From assembly GCA_023334545.1 (NCBI GenBank), contig JAADVB010000054.1:24063-88062 (forward strand): 64,000 nt of DNA, written 5' to 3'. This document shows, piece by piece, positions 17,857 through 30,000 of this stretch (positions are counted from its first letter, which is position 1; every line of letters starts with the position of its first letter). Under the pieces are notes generated by a model that saw only the letters and a program-made list of their open reading frames with translations, searched no databases and was not told the origin of the DNA. Source of the DNA: Salisapilia sapeloensis. Its lineage: Eukaryota > Oomycota > Peronosporomycetes > Peronosporales > Salisapiliaceae. The position numbers and the translations under genes are program-made.

Positions 17857-20817
17857 TTACAAGGCTGGTAGGGATTGGGAAGTTACCATCGACCCTCTTT
17901 CTCCGCTTACTTGATTTGCCCATGTTGCATTCACATCTACAGATGGATCTCCATTTGTGTTTGGAATACTAGTCTTGGTGTCGAATCCAGGATCCGCGAT
18001 GTCTTCATCAGGAACGGACTCGAGACCTTCCAAAACTTCCAACTCATCTCCTCGACTGGAATTTGATATCTTGGATGCAACGCGACTACTTCCTGTCGCT
18101 TTTGGCATGCGAAAGCCTCCACGATATACACTAGTAGAATTTGGCGAGAATGCAGATCGACTAGATTCCAAATCACTCAATAGTTCCGGCGTCGATATCG
18201 AATCTGATGAGCCAGAAAACTTTCGTCGATTGGACATGGAGCTCACTCTTCTAGAATGACTACTGGCTATTGGCGTAGCTGCCAGACGCTTGGCATCCAA
18301 GAAGGTAGCATTCTGTAGCAAACTTGTTTGACCATCGTCTTCGCCGCCAGCACTACCTACGTTAAATCCTCCCATCGTCCTGCGTTTCATACTTGCATCC
18401 ATCATGTTGTAAAGCGTTTGAATATAAATCTCTCGTCTATCAAGTGAACTTTTGTCGAATTGCTCTCCGATGTTTTTGTTGTTCATGATCTTGGCCTTGA
18501 TCTTCCCTTTGATCCGATCGATCAACGTCGTCTGGTTCTCCAGCATCAAGACCTCCATCTGGTTCTGATCTACTACTTCCTTGTTGCTTCCCGTCAGCAA
18601 CACTTCATGTTCTGCACGTGCCACGATCAGGTCAGCAAAGAACTGACAGTTCTTCACTATGAGCTGTTGCTGCCGTTCATTGAACTGCTTTCTGGTCACC
18701 GAATTGTGCTTGTTATTACCCTCGCCTGATCGTGTGCTTTGTTTGCTACTACTTCTCGCGGAAATCTCAAACTTCCAACATTCACTTACGAAGCTGTCAC
18801 TAAGTCGTTCTAGCTCTCGGTTCATGTCGACGAGATCCATATTGCGGACAGACGACCTTGCTACTGTTTCCTGAAATTGCTCTTGTTTGTGCTGGAACGA
18901 AGCATACAACGCCTCAACTCTATTGGATTCCTTGTCTACAATGGCCACTAGCTTATCTGTGCACTCCTGAAGCTCCGTCCGAATTTCGGTTTGAAATGTA
19001 ACAATACAAGCGTCGGTTTTATCTTGTCGACAAACCATTTCTTCCTTGGCGGTATGTAAGTCACTTAATGATTCGTTTATACGCATGTTTTCTGTATGCT
19101 GAGTACGAAAGTTCCGGTCGACATCACTTTGGGTTGACTCCAAGTCTCGTCTGATAGCCGAGGTCGTGTCTTCTAACTGAAAGACATTTGTCTTGAGCAT
19201 AGAAATCTCGGTATCTGTGGTTGCAAACGACTTATCCATATCATCTTGCATCCCTTGCGCAGTGCTTTGTATGATTTCAATCAAACCATCCGTTGTCGTT
19301 CGATACTCCTGATTTTCTCTGGCCATAGTGTTCGTTGTTTCCACCAAGCGTTGGAGACCGTATGCAAGTCTCATGCTTTCTTCAGATAAACTGCTCATGT
19401 TCTGTTGTCCTCGTTCAACTGAATCGAGCAGATTAGTGAATTGAGTCGCGTTCTCAGCATCTTGCTCGGTTGTATGTTTATGCAATGCAGCGAGCTTTCG
19501 GGAGGTATCAGATATGCTCAATGTCGTCAGGTCTACTTTTGTGCTTATCGACTTAAGCTCACTGTCCAAGTTGAGATCCTGCACTTCACTCAAGGCATTG
19601 TTTATAACGCTAATTTCCTCACGCAATGTCTCCACAGTTTCCGCGACCTTGTCCGAGACGTATTGCTCTATCTCATTTCGCATGGAAGCTTGAGTCGTTT
19701 GCATGGTTCGGACTTCGTCGATTAGCTGCTCGACCAGTTTCTCTGTTTCCTCAAAACTTACAAGCTTTTCTTCAATGACATTTACAGCACTCGTATTAAT
19801 CTCCACTTTCGTATTTGTGTCTTGTAATTGACTAAAAATATTTTGAGTTCGCTCATCTGCATCAGCTTGAGCTTCCGTAAGGCTATTGAACAGATCTTCT
19901 AGTCGATTGTGCCTTCTATTCATAATTTCTAGACCTTCAGCTGCATTGCTATTGATATCCTCCTGCTCTGAACGCGATTTTAGCAAGTCTTCGAGAATTT
20001 TGTTTGACCGGTCTTCAACTTCGTCCATCATATGATGTCGATCGGTATCTAGTTGATGGGCTATACGCTGCTCAGCACTGATCAAATCATTCGTTGTTAC
20101 ACAAGCTCGAAGGCTTTCGTTTAACTTGTCCATTTGTGATTGCATCATGTCTTCATGCTTATTGTTTCGAGCCTGGACGACTGCATCACGGCGCTTAATT
20201 TCTGACTGAAGTCGATTAACCGTGTCTTTTGCTTCCTGAAATGCACGTGTAAGTGAAGAAAACTCATTTGTTTGCTTGTGAAGATGATCCCAAATCGGTT
20301 TGATAAGTTGGTCGAAATTCTGCTTCACGAGAATCGGAGCTACTCCTTCCTTATTTTCTGCATTCAATTTAAGGATACCAGCATCGCTCTCAGTCGATGT
20401 TCCATTAGCAGCATCTGACGGAGAAGCTTTTAAAGCGACTGAGTTCATCTTGGATATTCCAGTTGACAGTCGATGGTGCGGTGTTGGATTGTACATGCCA
20501 GTGTTTGCTCCACTTCCCGCTGTACTTCGCTGTATGAGCATTTCATGCCGAAGATCAAGTATTTCCTTCTGTAGCTGAGATACCTGTTCCTTGAGAGCAT
20601 GGCACTCAACCACTGCGTCCACATTGCTCGCCACTTCTGTTAACGCTTTCAGTAACCAAGAAGGAAGGGCAGAGCCGCTCAAAAGCTCGTTGCTTTCCAG
20701 TGCCTGAACTCTACTCCGCAGCTTCTGTATTACTTCTACAAGCGATTCTTCGTTAATCAGCAGCTCTGGAGCACTCCTCCATACGAGATGTGTCGAATTT
20801 TGACTCCCAAATTCCAT
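17857..20817 (-). CDS. Long coiled-coil protein of unknown function, divergent from the dynein gene
   Basis: A 986-residue single-exon protein. I do not recognise the family. The N-terminal 60 residues (MEFGSQNSTHLVWRS and LVEVIQKLRSRVQALESNEL) begin a short coiled coil. Heptad-rich sequence then extends from about 180 to 690, broken by few prolines. Residues about 690-800 are more globular (ELERLSDSFVSECWKFE and FFADLIVARAEHEVLL, then MLENQTTLIDRIKGKIKAKI). The final 180 residues are Ser-rich and disordered. The ATG is 185 nt from the ATG of the axonemal dynein heavy chain on the other strand, so a shared promoter and a flagellar role are plausible but are inference from position only. Confidence 0.75.
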   Translation of the reverse strand: MEFGSQNSTHLVWRSAPELLINEESLVEVIQKLRSRVQALESNELLSGSALPSWLLKALTEVASNVDAVVECHALKEQVSQLQKEILDLRHEMLIQRSTAGSGANTGMYNPTPHHRLSTGISKMNSVALKASPSDAANGTSTESDAGILKLNAENKEGVAPILVKQNFDQLIKPIWDHLHKQTNEFSSLTRAFQEAKDTVNRLQSEIKRRDAVVQARNNKHEDMMQSQMDKLNESLRACVTTNDLISAEQRIAHQLDTDRHHMMDEVEDRSNKILEDLLKSRSEQEDINSNAAEGLEIMNRRHNRLEDLFNSLTEAQADADERTQNIFSQLQDTNTKVEINTSAVNVIEEKLVSFEETEKLVEQLIDEVRTMQTTQASMRNEIEQYVSDKVAETVETLREEISVINNALSEVQDLNLDSELKSISTKVDLTTLSISDTSRKLAALHKHTTEQDAENATQFTNLLDSVERGQQNMSSLSEESMRLAYGLQRLVETTNTMARENQEYRTTTDGLIEIIQSTAQGMQDDMDKSFATTDTEISMLKTNVFQLEDTTSAIRRDLESTQSDVDRNFRTQHTENMRINESLSDLHTAKEEMVCRQDKTDACIVTFQTEIRTELQECTDKLVAIVDKESNRVEALYASFQHKQEQFQETVARSSVRNMDLVDMNRELERLSDSFVSECWKFEISARSSSKQSTRSGEGNNKHNSVTRKQFNERQQQLIVKNCQFFADLIVARAEHEVLLTGSNKEVVDQNQMEVLMLENQTTLIDRIKGKIKAKIMNNKNIGEQFDKSSLDRREIYIQTLYNMMDASMKRRTMGGFNVGSAGGEDDGQTSLLQNATFLDAKRLAATPIASSHSRRVSSMSNRRKFSGSSDSISTPELLSDLESSRSAFSPNSTSVYRGGFRMPKATGSSRVASKISNSSRGDELEVLEGLESVPDEDIADPGFDTKTSIPNTNGDPSVDVNATWANQVSGERGSMVTSQSLPAL

Positions 20818-21002
20818 GACAAAAGTATCCTCGGCTGACTGCTGAGCTACTGGTACATCTAAATGACAATTGATGTATGATTTAATCGCTCCTAATTTAG
20901 AACTTCATCCGTTTCCACACTTTCTTTTCTGCCTTCATCAGCTCAGTTCTTACTTTCATTTCTCCGCAACAGGCGCCTGTGATTGCGCTAGATCGGTAGA
21001 AG
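20818..21002. promoter_or_regulatory. Divergent promoter between coiled-coil gene and dynein heavy chain
   Basis: 185 nt separate the two ATGs and must serve both genes. The stretch is pyrimidine-rich on the plus strand near 20910-20970. No TATA-like element stands out. Confidence 0.4.
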
Positions 21003-24000
21003 ATGAGTGATGAGAGCAAGGCAGAAGCAAAGAAGCGTGAGGTATGTTGATGTCTTCTATAATTTTGATCGTATCGTTTCTCAGCAGTTGCAAAACGATC
21101 TTACTGTGATGTGCTTATAGGCGAAAGATTTGAGTCCCCGCCGCCTCCCTCCCTCAACAAGTCCATCTAAAGCTGCACTTCGATCACCTACTCGAATTCT
21201 GAATTTCGAACAGGGCGGTACTAGGTCGATCGCCCGAACATTGCAAAGCGAAGCGTTGGCTCATCATATAAATTCCCCTGTTGGATTTTCTGTCTCTGAT
21301 GGGGAAGCACTTGTCGAAGTAAAAGCACCGCTGCGTGAGGTTGGTACAATCGACCCCAAAGTCTTTGTACCGTACGAACGTGTCGCCGGGTTTCCACCTC
21401 GACAGGTGGAAGTAGAGCGCAAGAAGAGACTTTATGCCTCTGTCAATGTCGACGCACTCATGAAAGAACGGATGTCCATTTTTACTAACTCGCCAGCATA
21501 TCAACGTATTGCTCGAGATACAAGTGGGATAGCAGAACAAACTTTAAATAGCTTACCATTGCACTGGTTTGACGATACCACATACGAGGTTCATTTGCCA
21601 GAAGAGTGGGTTCGATTGGGTAAGCGTAATGATGGGAGTGTATGGATACCGGCAACGGCTCGATATACTTCTAAACATCTCGAAAATGATGCCTGGTGTG
21701 AAGCACATGTATCGGGCTACAGTAAAGTTACTGGTGACTTTACTGTTGTTTTCATGCGTCACAAAAATGAAGAGGTACAAACTCTCAAGCGTATAGACAT
21801 TTGCTTCAAGTCAGAGGACCCCAAAAATTATGCAGACAGGTATATGGCTGCTCAGCATTCCCGACTAAGAGTGCAAAATTGCTTGCTACAAAGCTTTTAT
21901 ATCGATTGCATGCCGATAGAAGAGTTACACAAGGTAGGAAATGAAGGATTAAGTAAAATGACACGCTTGGCGATCGCCCCTCTTGTGAGTAAGGGCATTC
22001 GGGTTCCTGATACAACGCGAGTGACACAGGAGATTCAGCTGGACTACCTCCGTGCCATGAACAGAGTTATATTCCATCATCACCGACATGCCAATCGAAA
22101 CACTGAAGTTTTTGCGCAATTTATGCATCCTGACGAAGAACTTCCTGTCGGGCCTTGCCATCGTGTGGTGGTCCGATCCGCGCGAGGAGAAAAAGAGGTA
22201 GTTCCTGCTTTAGATTACGCAGACCAGTACATCGCGTTTTCGTTCCAGACCTTTTTGACTTCACCGGAAGCATTGGCTGCACTAATTAAGGTCAATGATG
22301 AGTGTTTCCGCCTTCAACATTTGGAGCTATTCAATGTCAAGTCTGGTGGGAAGAGCACGAAGTTGGAAGACTTTATGCAGCGACAATCGACACTTGAAAG
22401 GCAAGTTCTAAAAGCTGTGAAGGAAGATTGGCCCAATAAGATTACTTCCCATATTCGGTCTTCTTTGTCCGGTGTCGGTAAAGGATGGTACTATCTACAG
22501 GAGACGCAACAAGATACTTATGAATTCAGTAAGCTACGTGCTCTGCTTAAGCGTGTCAATTTTGCCATGAAAGACTCTTTGCGGTTCTTAACTGAGTCTT
22601 CATTGTACCAGTTTCGAGATTACATTCAGCATGCTGCTAGCGGTGACATTCACATTCAAGACACACGAAATGCAATCGTGTCATATCCAGACTTGCGACG
22701 GATTGATCTCGGTGAGATCAAATGGCGCTACATGTGTGAAGAGCGACAGAATGAAGATCCGTTAGCACTATTTATGGTTCATCTGAGCGTGACGAGCGAA
22801 AAGGTTGTCATCAATCAAACTGAAGTCGATTCAACCGCTGCAAAAATTGCTGCGTGGAAACCCAAAGACCCTGAAGATGCTTCCGAAGTATGTCCTCATC
22901 ATCCCGTGGAACCCATGTTGGGTAACGTGTTTGGGTATAACACAAGCATGTCAACTTTTAAAGACGCAATTCGCAGTATTCCAATCAAGATGCTGGAGAC
23001 GCTGAAGGGGATTCCTCAAATTGAGCCTGCTGTCATGAACAAACTGTTTTGGAGCAGTCGTCCGTCGATTCCATCCGTTGGAGCTACGGAAACTTGGGTC
23101 GTCCAGGTCAAAGAAGAAATTGAAAATTTTATGGACAAAGCGGCGAAGCCTCTACAACAGTACCTGGCACATTATGACAAGTACATTCTCTTTTTAAACG
23201 AAGATGAGGATAAATATGTCGCTGATATCGCCGCTCAACAGCCGCCCAACTTGCAGCGTATGCAAGATTCCATCAAGGATCACTTCCAAGGTGCAATAAA
23301 TATCGAAGAAGATATACCAGAAACACTTGTCGAGTTAGGAATGTACTCTGTCAATTGCATTGACATTCGGAAGCGCTTAGCTGAAAAGCATCGCCGAATA
23401 GCACAAAAGCTTTTGGATGTGCAACTACAGAATTGCTTAGCTCTAGCTAGAAGCTTATTGGAGAACTTTGCAGCGATTGATCGACAGCTCCAACGTGTAC
23501 CAGAGAACATTGAAGAGGTCTGTGAGATGGAGGCGTATGTTGAGAGTGTTCCGAACCATCTAGCTCCGCTGCTGACCCAGTCGCAGCAGCTTGTGCGCTT
23601 TCGAGCGTTGTTGGACCAGTTTCAATTCAGCTACGACCGAGATGACTTCTTTACGATTTGGAAGGTCCGACAATGTCCAAATCACACGAATGAGTTGGTA
23701 AAGAAGATGAATATTATTCTTCAAACGCAACGAAGTCAGTATTTCACGAATATGCGTGATGATCAGGAAGACTTTGCGGAGCACCTCCGTGTGTTATATA
23801 ATGAGGTCGATGGGTTTCGACAGTATTCAGACATTGCACGAGTTGACCAAGTGTACAAGTATGTACAGAACATTGAGCACAAGATCATGAAGGCGGAAGA
23901 AGATGCTCGTTTGTTTAATTCTCGTGAAGCGCTTTTCGACCAAGAGGTTACAGACTATGACGAAATTCAAAAAATTCGTCGCGACTTTGAACCATATTCA

Positions 24001-27000
24001 CTTCTCTGGAAAACAGCGCATAGTTGGATGAAAGAGTATGGAAAGTATATGGATGGTGCCTTCCTTGATATTGACGGTGAAGAAATCGAAACATTCGTCG
24101 AGTCGAATTGGAGCTCTATTCAAAAGGCATTGAAGCAGTTTGATAAGCTTGGATTGAAAGGATGTACGGACATTGCAAGTTCTATCAGGGATGAGATTGC
24201 CGCCTTTCGTCCTCATGTTCCCTTGATTTTGTCACTTCGCAATCCAGGCATGCAAGAACGTCATTGGAATGACATGAACCAGCAAATACAAATGAATTTC
24301 CGTCCAGATCGAGGCATGAAACTTAGCTACGTTTTGGAATTGGGTCTCGAAAAGCATTTGGAAACGATCACGCATATCTGTGAAAAAGCTGGTAAAGAAT
24401 ATCAGATCGAGAAGACATTAAACCTCATGGAGGAACAGTGGAAAGCCATACAGCTGACAGTAGTGGACTATCGGGAAACGGAGACGTTTGTTTTGAAAAG
24501 TGTCGATGAGATCCAAGCATTGCTGGATGAACAAATTACGACTACGCAAACGATGCAGTTTTCTGCTTTTAAAAAACCATTTGAAGAACGGATTACTCGA
24601 TGGGAGCGGACACTAACGACTGTTTCCGATGTCTTGGATGAATGGATTCAAGTGCAGCGTAGTTGGTTGTACTTGCAACCAATTTTTGATTCACCAGATA
24701 TCAACAAGCAGCTTCCAACAGAAGGTAAACGCTTTGCCACTGTCGACAAGAATTGGCGCCAAACGCTAGCAGCGGCCAAGGCGAAGCCTGGTGCTATTGC
24801 TTTTTGCAATAATGATAAACTGTTAGCTAGGTTCCAGGAGAGCAATCATTTCCTGGAACAGGTACAAAAAGGTTTGAGCGATTTCCTCGAAACCAAGCGT
24901 TCTGCGTTCAGTCGTTTCTACTTCTTGTCCAATGAAGAGTTGCTATCTATTCTGTCCGAGAGTAAAGATGTCAAGTTAGTTCAACCGCATCTAAAGAAAT
25001 GTTTCGAAGGCATCGTTTCTGTCGAGTTCCAGGCTGACTTGACGATTACTGCGATGATATCGGCTGAAGGCGAAAAGGTATTGATGGAGACGCCAGTGAA
25101 CCCAGTTGGTAAGAACGTGGAGCATTGGATGACAGAAGTGGAAGATATGATGCGTATATCTATCCGTGATGTGATGTGGAGATCTATCGAGGACTATATC
25201 AAGATATCTCGCACAAAGTGGATTCAAAAATGGCCTGGTATGTGTGTACTAAACGGCAGTCAATTCCACTGGACAAGAGAGATGGAGGAGGAGATGCAAG
25301 CGGCTGGAAACAAAGGTGTTAAAAAGATGATGGAAAGACAGCTTTCACAACTTGCTGACATGGTCAAAATGGTTCGTGGACCGCTCGATAAACTCGCACG
25401 TGTGAGCGTAGGTGCTTTGACGGTCATTGACGTGCACGCTCGAGATGTGACAGCTCGACTCGTCGATCATGGTGTAAGTACGAAAGAAGACTTTATGTGG
25501 TCCAGCCAGCTTCGATATTACTGGGTGGATGATCTATTTGCCGACATGGTCAGTGCACGTCGTCCATATGGATACGAGTATCTCGGTAACTCCTTCCGAC
25601 TGGTGATCACGCCGCTAACAGACAAGTGCTATATGACGCTAATGGCGGCCTTGCAGATGATCCTTGGTGGTGCTCCGGCTGGCCCGGCCGGAACAGGGAA
25701 AACGGAAACAACGAAAGATCTTGCAAAAGCCCTTGCAAAGCAGTGTGTTGTGTTCAACTGCTCTGATGGTCTAGATTACATTGCGATGGGGAAATTCTTT
25801 AAAGGACTTGCTTCCTGTGGCGCATGGGCATGTTTCGATGAGTTCAATCGTATCAATATCGAAGTGCTGTCTGTGATCGGGCAGCAAATTACCACACTAC
25901 AACTCGCCATTCGAGCTGGCGAAAAACGAATTGTCTTTGAAGGGTCCGACATTGCCGTTAATCCTCAGTTTGGTGTTTTTATTACGATGAATCCTGGGTA
26001 TGCTGGACGATCTGAACTGCCTGATTCGCTTGCCGCACTCTTCCGACCTGTAGCAATGATGGTGCCGGACTATGCCATGATCGGAGAGATCATGTTCTTT
26101 GCTTACGGTTATGAAAAGGCAAAGCAGTGTGGAGCGAAGATGGTGACCACTTTCAAACTCTGCTCCGAGCAGCTAAGTTCCCAGTCGCACTATGACTACG
26201 GCATGCGTGCCGTAAAGACTGTAATTACTGCTGCAGGAAACTACAAACGATCAGACCCGGATATTGATGAAGAAGTGCTCTTGCTACGAGCGCTTCAGGA
26301 TGTGAATTTGCCTAAATTCCTTGCTCATGACTTACCATTGTTCGCAGGTATTATAAACGATCTCTTCCCAGGTAAGAGTCGACCACAATTGAACTTAGGC
26401 TCGCTCAATCGTGTCATCAAGCTTACCATTGAGAAGCAAAACCTTCAAGTGCATCCGTTCTTCTTTATGAAGGTTGTTCAGCTGTACGAGACGCTTTGTG
26501 TTCGACATGGACTCATGCTCGTTGGAGCTACAGGTGGTGGAAAGTCTGCGAACTTAAGCGTACTGGCAGAAGCGTTGACGCAATTGAAGGAAATGGGGGA
26601 GACTGGACCTGCTTTTGAGCGCGTTCATCGCTTCCAGCTCAATCCCAAGTCAATTACGATGGGCCAGTTATATGGCGAATTTGATATGAACACACACGAG
26701 TGGCAAGATGGCATATTGTCCACTCTATATCGTGAAGCAGCGAGTGATCCAAGCCCAGATCGTAAATGGGTTATCTTTGATGGACCTGTCGATGCCATCT
26801 GGATCGAAAACATGAACACAGTGCTCGATGACAACAAGAAGTTATGCTTAGCGAGCGGAGAAATTATCCAGATGTCCAATGAGATGACGATGATGTTTGA
26901 GGTCGAAGATCTATCGGTGGCTTCTCCTGCTACTGTCAGCCGAACAGGAATGGTGTACATGGAGCCTGCGTCTCTCGGATTTGATCCTTTGATTCAAAGC

Positions 27001-30000
27001 TGGATGGATAAACTAGAAAAGGAGCTCGGTGGCGTAGAGGCGACTGGAAATCAAGGTGTGGACCCGTGGAATGAAAACTTGTATCGGCTTTTCGATATAT
27101 ACTTGAGACCAGCGCAACAGTTCGTGGTTCAGTACGTTAAAGAGTGGCTGCCCCAAATTCCTCCAAACCTTGTCCAGAGCCTACTTCGGCTTATCGACTG
27201 CTTTTTGGCACCGATTAAACTAGTGGAAAAGAAAGATGCAAAGCAAGAGCTTATTAAACGATTTGCACGAAACGTTGAGAGTATCTTTCTCTTTTGTCTA
27301 GTGTGGTCCGTCGGTGCCACAGGAAATGATGCTGGACGTGCTCGTTTCGATGCATATTTACGCGGAGAAATACACGCATACGGTGTCCAAAAGCCATTTC
27401 CAACCAAGGGAACTGTGTATGATTATCTGTTTGACCAAGAAACTGAGGAGTGGATTCCGTGGCTAGAAACCATTGGCAAGTACACTATTGATAACAACGC
27501 CTCATTCTCCGAAATTGTGGTACCTACAAGCGACTCGGTGCAAGCGTCTTTCATCATGGACTTGGCTCTAACCCAAGGTGTTCACATGCTCATTGTGGGA
27601 CCCACCGGTACTGGTAAGACAGTGAACATCAATCAGTTTCTAGAGCATTCGGATCCAGATCACTTCATTCCACTTAATATGTCGTTTTCTGCTCAATCAA
27701 GTGCAAACCAAACGCAAGACTTTATTGATTCAAAGATGGAGAAACGCCGGAAGGGTGTCTTTGGTCCAGCTGCTGGAAAGAAATTTATCATTTACGTCGA
27801 TGACTTAAATATGCCGAAGCAAGAGGAGTACTTTGCCCAGCCACCGATTGAAATCTTACGTCAATGGTTTGACCAAGGAGGTTGGTATGATCGAAAGCTC
27901 TTAACGTTCCGATCGATTATCGACGTTGTCTTCATATGCTCTATGGGTCCACCAGGAGGAGGTAGAAACCCGATTACACCCCGTTTTGTTCGCCATTTTA
28001 ATATCATGGGCTACACGGAGATGTCGGACGCGAACAAAGCGATTGTCTTTGAAACGATACTGACCAACTTCCTCTCTAAATTCCCAGATGAACTCAAGTC
28101 GAAGAATATTGCTAAACAATTTGTAGCTAGTACGATCCAAATCTACAATACGGTAATTGCTGAGTTGCTCCCGACACCGGCGAAATCGCATTATACATTC
28201 AATCTTCGCGACCTTGCAAAGGTATTCCAAGGTATGCTTATGGGTGATCCCAAGCGCATCACCAAACTGGACCAGTTTATCCGCCTGTGGATTCATGAAA
28301 ACATGCGCGTCTTTGAAGATCGTTTCACAACGGTGGAGGATCACGAGTGGTTCCAAGACCTATTGAAGACCCAAGTTACATCGGCCTTTGGGCAAGCGCT
28401 AGGTGTGCCCAATATCACTTCTCGATTCAAGCCTGACAAAGAGTCAAAAGAAGCAGTTTGGAACATGGTGCACCCGATGCAGACACTCTTCTTTGGAGAT
28501 TACATGATACCAGGAGCAGATCCGAAAGTGTACGATGAGATAGTCGATGTGGAAAAACTCCAAGCGCAAGTAGAGGAATACTTGGGTGATTACAATGCTG
28601 AAACGAATGCGCCAATGAACTTGGTAATGTTTATGAATGCCATTCAGCACGTGTCTCGCATCTCACGTGTGATCCGACAACCTCAAGGAAACGCCTTGTT
28701 ACTAGGTGTCGGTGGAAGTGGCCGACAGTCTTTAACTCGGTTGGCTGCATACATGGCAGAATACTCTTGTACTCAGATTGAGATTACCAAGGGATATGGT
28801 GTCACAGAGTGGCGTGAAGACTTGCGCAAATGCCTCATGAAAGCTGGTATTGATGAGAAGGCAACTGTCTTCCTCTTTTCAGACGTACAGATCGTAAATG
28901 ACGTGATGCTGGAGGATATTAACAATATCTTGAACAGCGGAGACGTCCCAAATCTGTATGGCCCAGAGGAGCTCGATCAAATTGCGACGCACTGCAGACC
29001 TATATGCGTCAAAAAGCGTCTCCAGCCGACGAAACTAAACATGTTTGCACAGTATCTCTTGCTCGTGCGACAGAACTTGCATCTTGTCCTGTGCATGAGT
29101 CCACTCGGTTCACTCTTCCGCGACCGCATTCGCATGTTTCCGTCTCTCGTCAATTGCTGTACCATCGATTGGTTTACAGAGTGGCCAGCAGAAGCATTGC
29201 AGTCCGTGGCAGCGAGAGCATTGACAGCAGGAGATTTCCAACTTTCACCACCACCGGAATCGACTGGAGATAAGGAAACATCAAGTAGCGCACAAGCGGT
29301 GGATACTAATGCAGTTGTAAGTATCTTCCAAAAGATACATCAAAGCGTCGAGCATGCTTCGGTTCAGTTTTATGAAAACCTTCGTCGATATAATTACGTG
29401 ACGCCGACGAGTTACTTGGAGCTATTGCATACGTTTAAGACTGTATTGCTTGCCAAGAGAGAAGATGTATACTCTAAGCGCAGTCGCCTGCAGAATGGTG
29501 TTGATAAAATCACAGCGACAAAGTCACAGGTTGCTGGGATGCAGGAACAGTTGGTTGCTCTCAAACCACAGCTCGAGAAGACACAGATCGAAGTAGAGGA
29601 GATGATGAAGCAGATTACACTGGACAAAAAGGATGCAGATGAAACGAAGGCAGTGGTGGAGAAGGAGGAGCAAGTGGCGAACACCAAGGCAGCAGCAACG
29701 AAAGAGATTGCAGATGACGCTCAACGAGATTTGGACGAGGCATTGCCAGCACTCGATGCTGCTGTCCAATGTTTGAATAAGCTGAAAAAGTCAGATATCG
29801 ACGAAGTGAAAGCCCTAAAGAATCCTCCTCATGGTGTAAAGCTGACGATGGAAGCGGCTTGTATCATCTTTAACATCAAACCGACAATGAAGGTAGATCC
29901 GGACAAACCTGGCCAGAAGATGAAAGATTACTGGGAGAGTGCGCAGAAGACGATATTGGGAAATGCAAAGAAGCTCATGGAGGACATGGTTAAGTTTGAC

